The notes: generated by a model not told the origin, from the sequence alone. A stretch of 64,000 nucleotides of DNA from Psychroflexus sediminis (GCF_900099815.1 NZ_FNCW01000005.1:62001-126000), one strand, 5' to 3'. Shown: positions 8,862-17,660, counted from the stretch's first letter. Program-made: numbers and translations.

Positions 8862-8899
8862 AAAAAAAGCGGTAAAATTTTAAATCTTACCGCTTTTTT
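8862..8899 (-). terminator. Terminator of the dodecin gene (bidirectional hairpin)
   Basis: AAAAAAAGCGGTAA at 8862-8875 pairs with TTACCGCTTTTTT at 8887-8899. The hairpin lies 17 bases past the dodecin stop and has A/T runs on both sides, so it can also stop transcription arriving from the left. Confidence 0.85.
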
Positions 8900-8915
8900 A
8901 TTCAATAAAATGAAT

Positions 8916-9119
8916 CTAGCTTTCAATTTCAAAAGAAACTTTTGCATTTACTGCATAAGAAACGATTTGATTGTTAGTCACGTTGGCATTCATTTCCTTA
9001 ATATAAACCGATTTTATATTCTTTATGGTTTTTGAAGCTTCAGTCACTGCGTTTTGTGCAGCGTCATCAAAACTTTTATCTGAAGAGGCTAATACTTCTA
9101 TAACTTTTACAATGCTCAT
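8916..9119 (-). CDS. Dodecin family flavin-binding protein
   Basis: The 67-residue protein has the dodecin pattern: VIEVLASSDKSFDDAAQNAV at the start, a single helix, then the strands KSVYIKEMNANV and YAVNAKVSFEIES. Dodecins form hollow dodecamers that store and shield riboflavin or FMN in the cytoplasm. In flavin-binding bacterial dodecins a tryptophan stacks on the flavin at the position where this protein has a tyrosine (VYIKEM), which may alter ligand choice. The gene is monocistronic, with its own terminator. Confidence 0.85.
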   Translation of the reverse strand: MSIVKVIEVLASSDKSFDDAAQNAVTEASKTIKNIKSVYIKEMNANVTNNQIVSYAVNAKVSFEIES

Positions 9120-9350
9120 AATGTTTGTTTTTTATTGGTTCTCTACTAAAATAATAAAAAGAAGAAGAAAACGAATTGTATTTAACGAACTTTAACAAAA
9201 AGCTAAAAAAATATCTTAAAATACGCTGTTTTAGGTTGTTAGTTTCCATTTTTAGTTACTAGTGAAATTGAAAAAGAATTGATTTAAGAACGGCTCTTTG
9301 TTTGGTTCCCTCAGATTAAAAGCGTTCAGGTATCCTATTGAGCTATTCAA

Positions 9351-9638
9351 TTAACTTCCCGCGAATGGAGACCCAAATATGCCAACAGCCAGTTCTGCCC
9401 AGATCAAAAGAAAGAGTATAAAGAGAATAGCTAAAATACCTATACGGTATTCAGTATTCCTTACCTGCCTAAGGACAAACTCGGCAAGAATGCCCGCGCT
9501 CAGCAAAACTGCTCCCATGACTAAAAAATCAAATGCTTCCCAGTTCACCTGGTTTGTAAATCGCATGGCTATAAAAGGAATAAGAAGGATGAACCCTATT
9601 ATAAGCAGGATAATAAAAAACCGTTTGTTTATTTTCAT
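9351..9638 (-). CDS. Small three-helix membrane protein
   Basis: The 95-residue protein has three hydrophobic segments (about residues 6-26, 37-58 and 69-90) and no family that I recognise with certainty. It is the last gene of a four-gene minus-strand group after a winged-helix regulator and another small membrane protein. Such groups of small membrane proteins with a PadR/ArsR-like regulator are common in Bacteroidota and their function is unknown. Confidence 0.65.
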   Translation of the reverse strand: MKINKRFFIILLIIGFILLIPFIAMRFTNQVNWEAFDFLVMGAVLLSAGILAEFVLRQVRNTEYRIGILAILFILFLLIWAELAVGIFGSPFAGS

Positions 9639-9696
9639 CTTGATTACTGTTTTAAATGAATAAGTGTATGAAATCTGTTAATAATCTAAAAGTGGC

Positions 9697-10029
9697 TTAA
9701 TCCCAAAGCGTACCGTCCAGTCCTAAAACGAAACCCAGCCATAGCGCTATCACAAAACCTATCAGGCCCAGGATATGCGCTATCGGTTTAGGGATTCGAA
9801 TCTGAGGCAGCAATCGGCTTATAAAGTGATAAAACATTCCACCAAAGGCCCCAAATAAAGGCGTGATGATGACTGGCCGAACCCTCCAGTACTCTGGCCA
9901 TCCGGCCTGAGTTTCTGCCCCTGTAATGAAGGCCAGGATAAGCAGTAATGCCATTCCAGCACCCAGCATTGCTTTATATAAAAGCGGTCTGCTGAAAAGA
10001 CTTCTGTCTAAATTTTGATTTTGTCTCAT
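9697..10029 (-). CDS. Small membrane protein of unknown function
   Basis: This 110-residue protein has hydrophobic stretches at about 20-38, 53-70 and 83-104, with a basic segment (RLLPQIRIPKP) between the last two. No catalytic motif is visible. It lies 92 bases downstream of the winged-helix regulator and 58 bases upstream of another small membrane protein, on the same strand. I infer one operon. Confidence 0.65.
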   Translation of the reverse strand: MRQNQNLDRSLFSRPLLYKAMLGAGMALLLILAFITGAETQAGWPEYWRVRPVIITPLFGAFGGMFYHFISRLLPQIRIPKPIAHILGLIGFVIALWLGFVLGLDGTLWD

Positions 10030-10121
10030 AAGTTTTGATTTAAGGTTGATTCTTTATTTATAATGTCATTAAATTTTTAGGTTTCACTTTGTAATCCGGA
10101 TTGCACGGATAAAATAAGCGT

Positions 10122-10421
10122 CTATTGCTGCGATTTAATCAGGTGTTCAAGAGCATTGATATGGATTTCAAAAGCTTTCTTTCCCGAGGTAGTCATGCTG
10201 TATTTTGTATTGGGTTTACGTTTCACAAATGCTTTTCTAACTTCTATAAACCCAAATTTTTCTAAAGCCTTGAGATGACTGGCAAGGTTGCCGTCTGTGA
10301 CTTCCAGATAATCTTTAAGCGCGTTAAAGTCCAGGGTGTCGTTTACCGCCAGTGCAGCCATGATTCCCAGACGAACCCTGCTTTCAAAGGCTTTATGTAA
10401 ATCGTTTATAAATGTTTTCAT
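10122..10421 (-). CDS. Winged-helix transcriptional regulator (HTH_34/ArsR-like)
   Basis: The 99-residue protein is a single winged helix-turn-helix domain. The recognition region is ALKDYLEVTDGNLASHLKAL, followed by the wing EVRKAFVKRKPNTKYSMT and a C-terminal helix for dimerisation. The group regulates membrane or transport operons, often its own. It overlaps the upstream membrane protein gene by four bases (ATGA), so the two are translationally coupled, and the membrane protein may be its target or sensor. There are no cysteine or histidine clusters of the metal-sensing ArsR type. Confidence 0.8.
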   Translation of the reverse strand: MKTFINDLHKAFESRVRLGIMAALAVNDTLDFNALKDYLEVTDGNLASHLKALEKFGFIEVRKAFVKRKPNTKYSMTTSGKKAFEIHINALEHLIKSQQ

Positions 10422-11008
10422 CGCTCATACTTCCAATGCATATAAATACCGTAAACAATATGCATAAATCCAAATCCAATAGCCCAGAATAAAAGTCCGT
10501 AATCTGTATAATAGGCTGCTATCAATCCCAGTAAAATCTCAATAATTCCAAAAAACTTGACTTCTTCAAAAGTAAACTTCCCTGCATTGACGAGTGCTAA
10601 TCCATAAAAAATGAGCATAGCTGGCGCTATCAATTCAATGCTATCCTTTAAAAAAAGAATAAGGATGAAAATTCCACCAGAAACCAGCGGAATCGCTAAA
10701 TTCATCAACAGTCGTTTAGCTACCGGATTCCACAGGCGCTCCCCGTTTTTAGCTGATTTTTTCTGGGATAGAACAACTGCAGTGGATAAGGCCAGCACCA
10801 GGACCAGAGCTCCTAAACTAAAAATACTCAAAACATTCGCCTCTGTGTCTGAACCATAAATCCAGCTACAGGCCAAATAGGCCCCTGCTAAAGCATACAC
10901 TCCGGCCAGTATACCGGAAAAACCCGTAAGCGATAAAAACTTGGAGGAGCGTTCCATCAGAGAACGAATCTCTGTCAGGTCTCTGAGATAATCTTTTTCT
11001 GTATTCAT
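10418..11008 (-). CDS. Membrane protein with six predicted helices, coupled to the winged-helix regulator
   Basis: The 196-residue protein starts MNTEKDYLRDLTEIRSLMER, an amphipathic cytoplasmic helix, and then has about six membrane segments ending in HWKYER. The frame is open seven codons further up, but that ATG lies within the -7 promoter element, so the start at 11008 is preferred. The gene leads a four-gene operon and overlaps the regulator gene. I do not recognise a functional family, though proteins of this layout next to HTH_34 regulators are common in Flavobacteriia. Confidence 0.75.
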   Translation of the reverse strand: MNTEKDYLRDLTEIRSLMERSSKFLSLTGFSGILAGVYALAGAYLACSWIYGSDTEANVLSIFSLGALVLVLALSTAVVLSQKKSAKNGERLWNPVAKRLLMNLAIPLVSGGIFILILFLKDSIELIAPAMLIFYGLALVNAGKFTFEEVKFFGIIEILLGLIAAYYTDYGLLFWAIGFGFMHIVYGIYMHWKYER

Positions 11009-11026
11009 AGAAAGTACTTTGAAATA

Positions 11027-11058
11027 CAAAGTTAAATTTAATCTGATATAATTATCAA
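11027..11058 (-). promoter_or_regulatory. Promoter of the membrane protein/regulator operon
   Basis: On the minus strand TTG (11056-11058) is followed after 21 bases by TAACTTTG (11027-11034), a match to the Bacteroidetes housekeeping promoter with a spacer one base longer than usual. It lies 18 bases before the ATG at 11008 and rules out the upstream ATG at 11029. Confidence 0.6.
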
Positions 11059-11268
11059 TCTTTTATTAAAAAATTATATGAACAGACTTGTGAGCTATGA
11101 TAATCAAGCCTTGTTTAAAAAGAATAGCTCAGGAATCAGATTCTTTTTTTTAAATTACTGTCCATTTTATATCTAAATGAGATAAATAAAAAGCTGCTTA
11201 ATCGATTTTCTCCTCCTGGTCAGTTTGCAAACAATTCTGAAATGCCCAATAAGAATTCTAAATATTTT

Positions 11269-11276
11269 TACATTTG
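11269..11276 (+). promoter_or_regulatory. Putative -7 element (TACATTTG) for the APC permease
   Basis: TACATTTG fits TAnnTTTG and lies 77 bases before the preferred permease ATG at 11353. No TTG is found at the expected spacing. If used, transcripts would start after 11242, which supports the later translation start. Confidence 0.35.
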
Positions 11277-11352
11277 TCTAGGGTGCTTGCGAGTTGGAAT
11301 CTTTTCAAGAATAAAGAGTAACATCGCTTTTCATTTTAAAATCAAATTTTTA

Positions 11353-12651
11353 ATGTCATCAAAAGAAAATAACAATAAAAAAACAATGGGGCTTTGGAGT
11401 GCAACTTCCATTGGAGTTGGCGCAATGATTGGAGCCGGAATTTTTGCTCTGATTGGAATTGCCGTTCAAATCGCTGGACAGCTGGCCTACGTTTCATTTA
11501 TCATTGCAGGCATTATAGCTGCATTTACATCTTATTCTGTATCGAAACTCGCTGTAAAATTTCCCAGTAAAGGAGGCCGGGTCGAATACCTGAATAGAGC
11601 CTTCGGCAAAGGTATCTTTGCCGGTGGTCTTAACATTACCATCTGGCTGGGTTATACCATTGTCACGGCGCTTTATGCCAAAGCTTTTAGCGAATATGCT
11701 GCTGCTCTCCTGGGCATGCAGGGCCATTCGCTTTTTTTAAGCCTCATGAGTATTGCCATAGTAGCTCTTTTCATTTTTATAAATTTTGCAGGCAGCGCTT
11801 TGGTAGGCAAATCAGAATTAGTGACTGTCATTGCAAAAATAGGAATCTTACTTCTGTTTTGTATTCTTGGTTTCACCACCGTTCAGTCCAGTGAACTCTC
11901 CGTATCAAAGTCATTCGACTTTGCTGATGTCATGTTTGCCAGTGGTGTCATCTTCATGTCTTATGAAGGCTTTGGTCTTGTCGCAAATACAGCAGAGGAT
12001 GTTCGTAAGCCTTCCAAAAACCTTCCTAAAGCTTTATTCTTAAGTATTTGTATTGTCATGCTTGTGTATATTTTAACCTCTGTGGTGGTGATAGGCAACC
12101 TGTCTATTCCTGAAATCTTAAAAGCCAAAGAGTATGTACTTGCAGAAGCTGCCAGGCCACTTTTAGGTGAAATAGGTTTTGATATTATGGCAATAGCTGC
12201 CTTATTTTCAACAGCTTCAGCCATAAATGCAACTATTTACGGTCCTGTGAATATGGTGCACGAAACCGCTAAAGCCAACCAACTGCCATCTTTTTTAGTC
12301 AAAAAAATTTTTAATCATAAGTCTGGTATAGCCTTGCTGGTTACCGGAGGACTGGTCATTCTGATTACGATAACACTGGATCTGGAGGCCATTGCTGAAG
12401 TGGGAAGTTTGGTCTTTCTGATGATTTACACCCTGGTGAACATTGCTAATTTTAAATTACGCCGTAAAACCAAAAGTAAAGCCTGGCTTGTGGTGCTTGG
12501 TATAGCCGGGACCAGCTTTGCCTTTGCTGCGCTTTTTTATCATGAACTACAGAAACAAAGTTTATCTCTATATGTATTTTTTGGTTTAGTACTCCTCTGT
12601 TTTATATATGAATGGATCTTTCAGAGAAAGAACCTGAAAAACCAAGATTAA
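11353..12651 (+). CDS. APC-superfamily amino acid/amine permease
   Basis: The 432-residue protein has the APC signature GVGAMIGAGIFALIG in its first helix and about twelve membrane segments. The conserved FIMSYEGFGLVANTAED stretch lies in the helix 6 region. It probably moves amino acids or polyamines across the inner membrane by proton or solute antiport. The ATG at 11353 gives a short basic N-terminus typical of the family, while the longer open frame from 11242 adds 37 unrelated residues. The gene is followed after 44 bases by a second, larger APC gene on the same strand, probably in one transcript. The substrate cannot be read from sequence. Confidence 0.85.
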   Translation: MSSKENNNKKTMGLWSATSIGVGAMIGAGIFALIGIAVQIAGQLAYVSFIIAGIIAAFTSYSVSKLAVKFPSKGGRVEYLNRAFGKGIFAGGLNITIWLGYTIVTALYAKAFSEYAAALLGMQGHSLFLSLMSIAIVALFIFINFAGSALVGKSELVTVIAKIGILLLFCILGFTTVQSSELSVSKSFDFADVMFASGVIFMSYEGFGLVANTAEDVRKPSKNLPKALFLSICIVMLVYILTSVVVIGNLSIPEILKAKEYVLAEAARPLLGEIGFDIMAIAALFSTASAINATIYGPVNMVHETAKANQLPSFLVKKIFNHKSGIALLVTGGLVILITITLDLEAIAEVGSLVFLMIYTLVNIANFKLRRKTKSKAWLVVLGIAGTSFAFAALFYHELQKQSLSLYVFFGLVLLCFIYEWIFQRKNLKNQD

Positions 12652-12695
12652 ATTATATTTTTCTAGTAAAAAACAAATCGATTTAAAAACAACGT

Positions 12696-14873
12696 TTGAG
12701 CAAAACTACTAAAAATCAGTCCTCTCTATCCAGAACGCTTTCCCTGCGCGTAGCGATCAGCATTGGTGTTGGCATTATGGTGGGAGCCGGGATTTTTGTT
12801 TTCCCTGGCATCGCTTCGGGGCAGGCCGGACCAGCCGCCATGTTATCTTTTCTTCTTGCCGGCAGTATTGCGTTTATCGTAGCTTTATGTACTGCCGAAC
12901 TGGCTACGGCCATGCCTGAAAGCGGCGGCGGATATTATTTTGTTTCCAGAACCTTTGGTCCATTCTGGGGAATGCTCATTGGTATTGGACAGTGGTTAGG
13001 CCTCGTATTTGCCAGCGCCTTTTACCTGTATGGATTTGGGAGTTACCTGTTGGATTTACTCAAAGAAATCGGTTACCAACCCGGAGATCCTATCATTCTT
13101 ATCGGTTTAGCCACTGCTCTACTTCTTACGTTTATCAATATTATGGGAACCAAAAGCGCCGGAAGATTACAAAACAACGTGGTTTTGATACTCACTGGAA
13201 TTTTGACCCTATTATTTATTTACGGTGTGCTCCAGGCCTTCGGAATTATAGGTGAAACTAGTTTACCAGCACCTTTTGCACCCATGGGTTACAGCCCCGT
13301 CTTTGGGGTTTCGGCACTTATATTTACCTCTTACCTGGGTTTCGTTCAAATCGCAACGGTGGGAGGAGAAATCATCAATCCTCAGCGCAATTTGCCTCGT
13401 GCTTTGGTCGCTAGTGTGCTTATCGTTCTCTGCCTTTACCTTTTAGCACTGTTTGTCACGAATTCTGTGCTTCCTGTAAATCAGCTTAAGGAGCTTGGAG
13501 AAACTGCAATTGTGGAAGTCGCCAGAAGTCTCATAGGAGATATCGGTGCTTTGATTGTGCTCTTCGCAGGCTTACTGGCTACCTTTTCCAGTGCGAATGC
13601 CTCCATCCTCAGCTCTTCCAGAACCATTTTCGCATTGAGTAAAGATCGGCTTGTGCCAGAATGGGTGTCCGACATACATGAACGTTTTGGCACACCGCAT
13701 CGCGCTTTATTTTTGGTAGGTTTGCCTATTGTTGGAATTCTATTTATAGGAAAACTTGAAGTTCTTGCAGAAGTGGCCTCCTTACTCCACCTGGTGATTT
13801 ACGGACTTATTTGTGCCTGTGTTTTAAAATTGCGTAAAAAACGACCTGTTTGGTATGTCCCGGGATTCAAAACGCCAGGTTATCCTGTTATACCCGCTGT
13901 GGGAATGCTGGCTGGATTTGGACTTATATTTTTTATGAAACCTTTATCACTGATGCTGGGCGGAAGTGTTCTTCTGGTGAGTGCCCTGTATTATCTGGCT
14001 TACGCTAAGGGAAAAACGCTTACCGACCCCTCCCCGCCTCATATTGAACCCCAACTGCGGCAGCCACGGATTTTACTGCCCATTGCCCTGCCTTTGGAGA
14101 AGCCTATTCCGTTAGCCATTTTGCGGAATTTTACAGACCTTGAAGTTTTGCTGCTGGGTTATAAAGAGCTGAAGGAACAAACCAGTCCGGAACAATTTGA
14201 AGAAGAGGACGATGGAGAATCTCAAAAGGAGCTGGATAAAGTTAAAAAAGAACTGGAAGATGAGTCCTTTGACGTCATAACCGAATTGGTATTCACTCGC
14301 GATGTGTCTCAGGCCATCGACAACGTGATCTTAGAATATGACTGTCAGGCCCTGCTCGTGGTAAAACCCATCGAAGAACTCAGCCGGCTGCTGATTCCTG
14401 TCTATGATATCAATCAACTCAGTAAACGATACGCAACGGTCATCTATGAACTGACCAAAGCCAGCAACCTGCCTGCCAGCCTGATGTTTATTGAAAGCGA
14501 TGAAAGTTCTGAAGACTCTGAAAACGAAAACACCAAAGATACCTCTGCGATGAAAAGTAAAGCCATTAAAAGGCTAAAACAGGCCGGAGTTCAAAGAAAC
14601 AAGATTGAGACAAGTGCTTTAAAGGTAAGTAGTATATCTGAAGCCGTAGAGGAAAAAAGTGAGTCCGACGATCTTGTGATCCTGGTAGAGGCTAATGCCA
14701 AAGAACGGGAAAACTTCATCAATAGAATACGGGAAAAAATCAGTAATAAAATTGAATGCCCGCTATTGGTGGTTCTCGAAGAACGCGAGCGGGAAGAAGA
14801 TACCGAGCGTGAAGACAGCCCCGCAGAAGATGTAGAAGACGTTGAAGAAGACAAGGAAAATAATGCGTCGTAA
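12696..14873 (+). CDS. APC permease fused to C-terminal universal-stress (UspA-like) domains
   Basis: The 725-residue protein has an APC transporter of about 435 residues (first helix VGIMVGAGIFVFPG), followed by a cytoplasmic region of about 275 residues. That region looks like two diverged UspA-like modules, with strands such as RILLPIALPL, CQALLVVKP and DDLVILVEA. A highly acidic linker and an acidic tail (EDTEREDSPAEDVEDVEED) are present. Fusions of cationic amino acid transporters with Usp domains are known in bacteria and archaea, where nucleotide binding may gate transport. The start is a TTG: conservation begins right after it, and no ATG is available upstream of the first helix. Confidence 0.85.
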   Translation: MSKTTKNQSSLSRTLSLRVAISIGVGIMVGAGIFVFPGIASGQAGPAAMLSFLLAGSIAFIVALCTAELATAMPESGGGYYFVSRTFGPFWGMLIGIGQWLGLVFASAFYLYGFGSYLLDLLKEIGYQPGDPIILIGLATALLLTFINIMGTKSAGRLQNNVVLILTGILTLLFIYGVLQAFGIIGETSLPAPFAPMGYSPVFGVSALIFTSYLGFVQIATVGGEIINPQRNLPRALVASVLIVLCLYLLALFVTNSVLPVNQLKELGETAIVEVARSLIGDIGALIVLFAGLLATFSSANASILSSSRTIFALSKDRLVPEWVSDIHERFGTPHRALFLVGLPIVGILFIGKLEVLAEVASLLHLVIYGLICACVLKLRKKRPVWYVPGFKTPGYPVIPAVGMLAGFGLIFFMKPLSLMLGGSVLLVSALYYLAYAKGKTLTDPSPPHIEPQLRQPRILLPIALPLEKPIPLAILRNFTDLEVLLLGYKELKEQTSPEQFEEEDDGESQKELDKVKKELEDESFDVITELVFTRDVSQAIDNVILEYDCQALLVVKPIEELSRLLIPVYDINQLSKRYATVIYELTKASNLPASLMFIESDESSEDSENENTKDTSAMKSKAIKRLKQAGVQRNKIETSALKVSSISEAVEEKSESDDLVILVEANAKERENFINRIREKISNKIECPLLVVLEEREREEDTEREDSPAEDVEDVEEDKENNAS

Positions 14874-14962
14874 GCCCCTTTCCGAAAAATAGCCTAAGCT
14901 TTAAATTATCAAGTTCTTTTCCAAAAATTAAGTCCTTTACACATAAAGTGCACCTAAAATTC

Positions 14963-14970
14963 TATATTTG
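14963..14970 (+). promoter_or_regulatory. Putative -7 element (TATATTTG) for the small membrane protein
   Basis: TATATTTG is a perfect TAnnTTTG match 18 bases before the ATG at 14989. No clear TTG lies at the upstream spacing. Confidence 0.4.
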
Positions 14971-14988
14971 ATCTAAACTCAACATATT

Positions 14989-15162
14989 ATGAAAAAGCTT
15001 CACATTATCTTGTTTTGGTTAAGTGGATTATTTTTAGGGCTTATGATTTGCGCCTATTTTACATGTCCTCTCTGGAAAATAGCCGTTCCAACCATGTTAT
15101 TTCTATCTATAGCGACAGGAGTGACTGGTTACAACAGACTGAAAGAACAAAAAAAACCTTGA
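14989..15162 (+). CDS. 57-residue two-helix membrane protein
   Basis: A short frame starts with ATG and encodes MKKLHIILFWLSGLFLG..., 57 residues in all. It has two hydrophobic helices (about 4-24 and 29-47) separated by CPLWK, and a basic end (RLKEQKKP). The positively charged ends and the preceding TATATTTG element make it look like a true gene despite its size. The family is unknown to me. Confidence 0.6.
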   Translation: MKKLHIILFWLSGLFLGLMICAYFTCPLWKIAVPTMLFLSIATGVTGYNRLKEQKKP

Positions 15163-15269
15163 GATTTGCTTAAAAAATACTATAGCAACGAATTTTAGCA
15201 TTTACGCCTCCTAATATCATCCCGATCAATCTTAATAAAAAAATATGCTCCCAAAACTAAGCAGAAGAA

Positions 15270-16127
15270 ATGAAGTCGATTTTAGAAATTTATGACCTAA
15301 GCACCCATCAAAGAGAAGTGATCTATGAAGAGGCCGGGCATTTCGAAGCACCAAACTGGAGTAGTAAAGATGAGTATCTACTATTGAATGCTAATGGTCA
15401 ACTCTTTAAATGGGACTTCAAAACCAAAAAGAAAGCAGAGGTGGATACTGGCTTTGCTAAAAACCTAAACAACGATCACGGAATTTCACCTGATGGGAAA
15501 CAAATCGTGATGAGTTCTGCTGATGCAATATCTGCTACAGATAAAGAGCAATGGCTCACCTCTAAGATTTACTTACTTCCGTCTTCAGGAGGAGTACCCG
15601 AACTCATAACCCCCCGGGAACCTTCATTCTGGCACGGCTGGTCGCCAGATGGGAAAACGCTGGCCTACACCGCCAAACGGGAAGCGGGTTTTGATATTTA
15701 CAGCATCGACCTCCGGGGAGGGAAAGAAACCAGGTTAACTGACGGCAAATGGCTGGATGATGGCCCCGATTATTCTCACGATGGCAGCTACATTTACTAC
15801 AACTCCATGCAATCCGGAAGTATGGAAATCTGGAGGATGAAAACAGATGGCAGTCAAAAGACCCAACTGACCAAAGATTCATATTCCAATTGGTTTCCAC
15901 ATCCTTCCCCGGCGGGAGATTCTTTTGCGTTTTTATCCTACCTGGAAGACCAGGGCGAGGCCCATCAGCCAATGAAAAGCGTAGCCTTAAGGCTCTATGA
16001 TTTGCAAACAAAAACCATCAAAACCTTATGCGAATTCACTGGCGGACAAGGAAGCATCAATGTGCCTTCCTGGTCGCCGGACGGCAGACGATTTGCCTTT
16101 GTGTCTTACGAAAAGACTGAAACTTAA
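15270..16127 (+). CDS. TolB-like beta-propeller protein (PD40 repeats)
   Basis: The 285-residue protein is made of WD40-like PD40 repeats: WSSKDEYLLLNANG, GWSPDGKTLAYTAKREAG, DYSHDGSYIYYNS, HPSPAGDSFAFLSY and SWSPDGRRFAFVSYE. About six blades are present. The family includes the TolB propeller and the N-terminal domain of dipeptidyl peptidases. No signal peptide is seen at the ATG at 15270, so it may be cytoplasmic, unlike TolB itself. No tol/pal genes are nearby. It may bind a protein or peptide ligand; the function is otherwise unknown. Confidence 0.75.
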   Translation: MKSILEIYDLSTHQREVIYEEAGHFEAPNWSSKDEYLLLNANGQLFKWDFKTKKKAEVDTGFAKNLNNDHGISPDGKQIVMSSADAISATDKEQWLTSKIYLLPSSGGVPELITPREPSFWHGWSPDGKTLAYTAKREAGFDIYSIDLRGGKETRLTDGKWLDDGPDYSHDGSYIYYNSMQSGSMEIWRMKTDGSQKTQLTKDSYSNWFPHPSPAGDSFAFLSYLEDQGEAHQPMKSVALRLYDLQTKTIKTLCEFTGGQGSINVPSWSPDGRRFAFVSYEKTET

Positions 16128-16283
16128 ATGCTTCATCATCCGTTGCACCTAATGAACTTGAAGTCACACCGCCAGGTTTCATGCGCAATTAACTTAATTT
16201 TCCATTTATAATTCAGGAAATCAGATAAAAGCGTATTTTTATAGGGTTTATGAGCCTTACCAACCCTCAAAAAAAGTTCTTCA

Positions 16284-16880
16284 ATGACAAAGCAGACAGC
16301 TATAAAAACGAATTGTGATGTTCCATCACTTTGGCAAGATCATAAAAACGAGTTGCGAAACTTTATTCTGAAACGAGTCAAAGACCAGGACCTGACAGAT
16401 GATATTTTGCAAGACGTTTTGATTAAGGTTTATAATTTCTGCATTTCAAATTCAGGGGTAAGAAATATAAGAAGCTGGCTCTTTCAAATTGCGCAAAACA
16501 CGATTACCGACCATTACCGTAAACAGAAAAAATTTACCGAATTAGACCACCTGGATGGCTTCGAGAACGAAGATGAAAATGCAGCTTTTGCCGAAGCGAC
16601 AACTTTTATTTTACCTATGCTCAGTTTTTTACCGGAAGAATATGCCATTCCGTTAAAGCTTGCAGACCTTGATCATATGAAACAGGCCGATATCGCAAAA
16701 AAACTTAATCTTGGCTTATCAGCAACTAAATCGCGCATTCAACGCGCAAGAAAATTGCTTAAAGCTGAATTTGTGAACTGCTGTCATTTTGAAACAGATA
16801 AACAGGGAAGCCTGATTTCCTTTCAGGTCAAAGAAAATTGCGAGCCCTTACAAAAGATTATTAAAAAAACTGAAGTCTAA
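16284..16880 (+). CDS. sigZ: RNA polymerase sigma factor, SigZ-like (sigma-70 ECF group)
   Basis: The 198-residue protein has ECF sigma region 2 (LTDDILQDVLIKVYNFC and SWLFQIAQNTITDHYRKQKK) and region 4 (MKQADIAKKLNLGLSATKSRIQRARKLLKAEF). The cysteine-bearing end (VNCCHFETDKQGSLISFQVKENC) matches the tail of SigZ-type factors. No anti-sigma gene is next to it, so control may be by expression or through the C-terminal cysteines. It is followed after 69 bases by an ArsI/CadI-type gene on the same strand, which suggests they respond to the same metal, metalloid or thiol stress. Confidence 0.75.
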   Translation: MTKQTAIKTNCDVPSLWQDHKNELRNFILKRVKDQDLTDDILQDVLIKVYNFCISNSGVRNIRSWLFQIAQNTITDHYRKQKKFTELDHLDGFENEDENAAFAEATTFILPMLSFLPEEYAIPLKLADLDHMKQADIAKKLNLGLSATKSRIQRARKLLKAEFVNCCHFETDKQGSLISFQVKENCEPLQKIIKKTEV

Positions 16881-16949
16881 GCTGCGTCTTTTTTAAACCC
16901 TTTGCGTCTTGATTGTGTAGTTAAAAATTAACACTTAAAATCAAGAAAA

Positions 16950-17426
16950 ATGAAACGATTTCACATTCACGTCAGAGTAAAAAGTATTGACGAAAGCACT
17001 GAGTTTTACACTGCTCTTTTCAGTCAGCAACCCACAGTGGTAAAAGCTGATTATGCCAAATGGATGCTCGAAGACCCGCGAATAAATTTTGCCATTTCAA
17101 CAGGACATACTGAACATGGTATTGAACACTTAGGCTTACAGTTAGAGACTGAGGCAGAATTACAGCAGGTGTATGAAAACATGCAAAAAGCAAAAGGGAC
17201 GGTAAGAGAGGAAGGAGAATGCACCTGCTGTTATTCTAAATCCCAAAAAAGCTGGATAACAGATCCTCAGGGTGTGGACTGGGAAGCCTTTTACACCCAT
17301 GGGACCGCCACGGTATACGGTGAGGGCATCAATGCAAAACCTGCGCCTGAAGTCATGGAGCAATGGACCGGAAACGATGGTAAAAGTGCTGACCTAAAAA
17401 CGACTAAGCCATTAGAAAAGAACTAG
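16950..17426 (+). CDS. ArsI/CadI family metalloenzyme (VOC fold, organoarsenical C-As lyase-like)
   Basis: The 158-residue vicinal-oxygen-chelate protein has two beta-alpha-beta-beta-beta modules. The likely Fe(II) triad is H5 (with H7 close by), H60 and E112, and the arsenic- or metal-binding cysteines are C91, C93 and C94 in ECTCCYSKSQKSW. ArsI cleaves the carbon-arsenic bond of trivalent organoarsenicals, and CadI was found as a cadmium-induced relative. Relatives normally sit in ars operons with arsR/arsC. Here the only partner is the SigZ-like gene upstream. Either substrate remains possible. Confidence 0.8.
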   Translation: MKRFHIHVRVKSIDESTEFYTALFSQQPTVVKADYAKWMLEDPRINFAISTGHTEHGIEHLGLQLETEAELQQVYENMQKAKGTVREEGECTCCYSKSQKSWITDPQGVDWEAFYTHGTATVYGEGINAKPAPEVMEQWTGNDGKSADLKTTKPLEKN

Positions 17427-17660
17427 GAGAGTAAAAACTGCACTGCTTAAACCAAGGAAAAAAGCAAATAAAAATGTGTTAAACCCAGGCTGTCATTTTC
17501 GAAACTAAGACACTAAGTTGTGGAAGATGAGAAAAAAGATAGTTGTGGCATTATGATTTTCAAACAGAAAAATGCTAAATTTAAAGTTCGGTTTTCATTA
17601 GACGTCCAGTGATAAATATTCAACCTGTTTTTAATTAATATTAATTTCAACGCATTCCAC

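Larger units (their letters stand above)
8520..8915. other. 396-base intergenic region with a dispersed-repeat-like element
   Basis: No convincing gene lies here between the convergent zinc hydrolase and dodecin genes. Open frames on the minus strand run through it but have no protein-like features. It holds a GTCATTCTGAA...GAAGAATCT element near 8738-8775, an AAAAAAGGCC motif on each side of that element (about 8692 and 8809), and the dodecin terminator at its right end. Confidence 0.7.
11009..11352. other. 344-base divergent intergenic region
   Basis: This region separates the minus-strand regulator operon from the plus-strand permease gene. It holds the operon promoter at 11027-11058 and a plus-strand TACATTTG at 11269-11276. 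No gene or strong hairpin is seen. The open frame from 11242 into the permease is not believed to be translated. Confidence 0.6.

Noticed and set aside
11242-11352. N-terminal extension of the first APC permease
   Set aside because: It precedes the likely transcript start near 11283, and its 37 residues do not look like an APC N-terminus.
15270-16127. Calling the propeller gene tolB
   Set aside because: It lacks a signal peptide and tol/pal neighbours. Only the repeat type matches.
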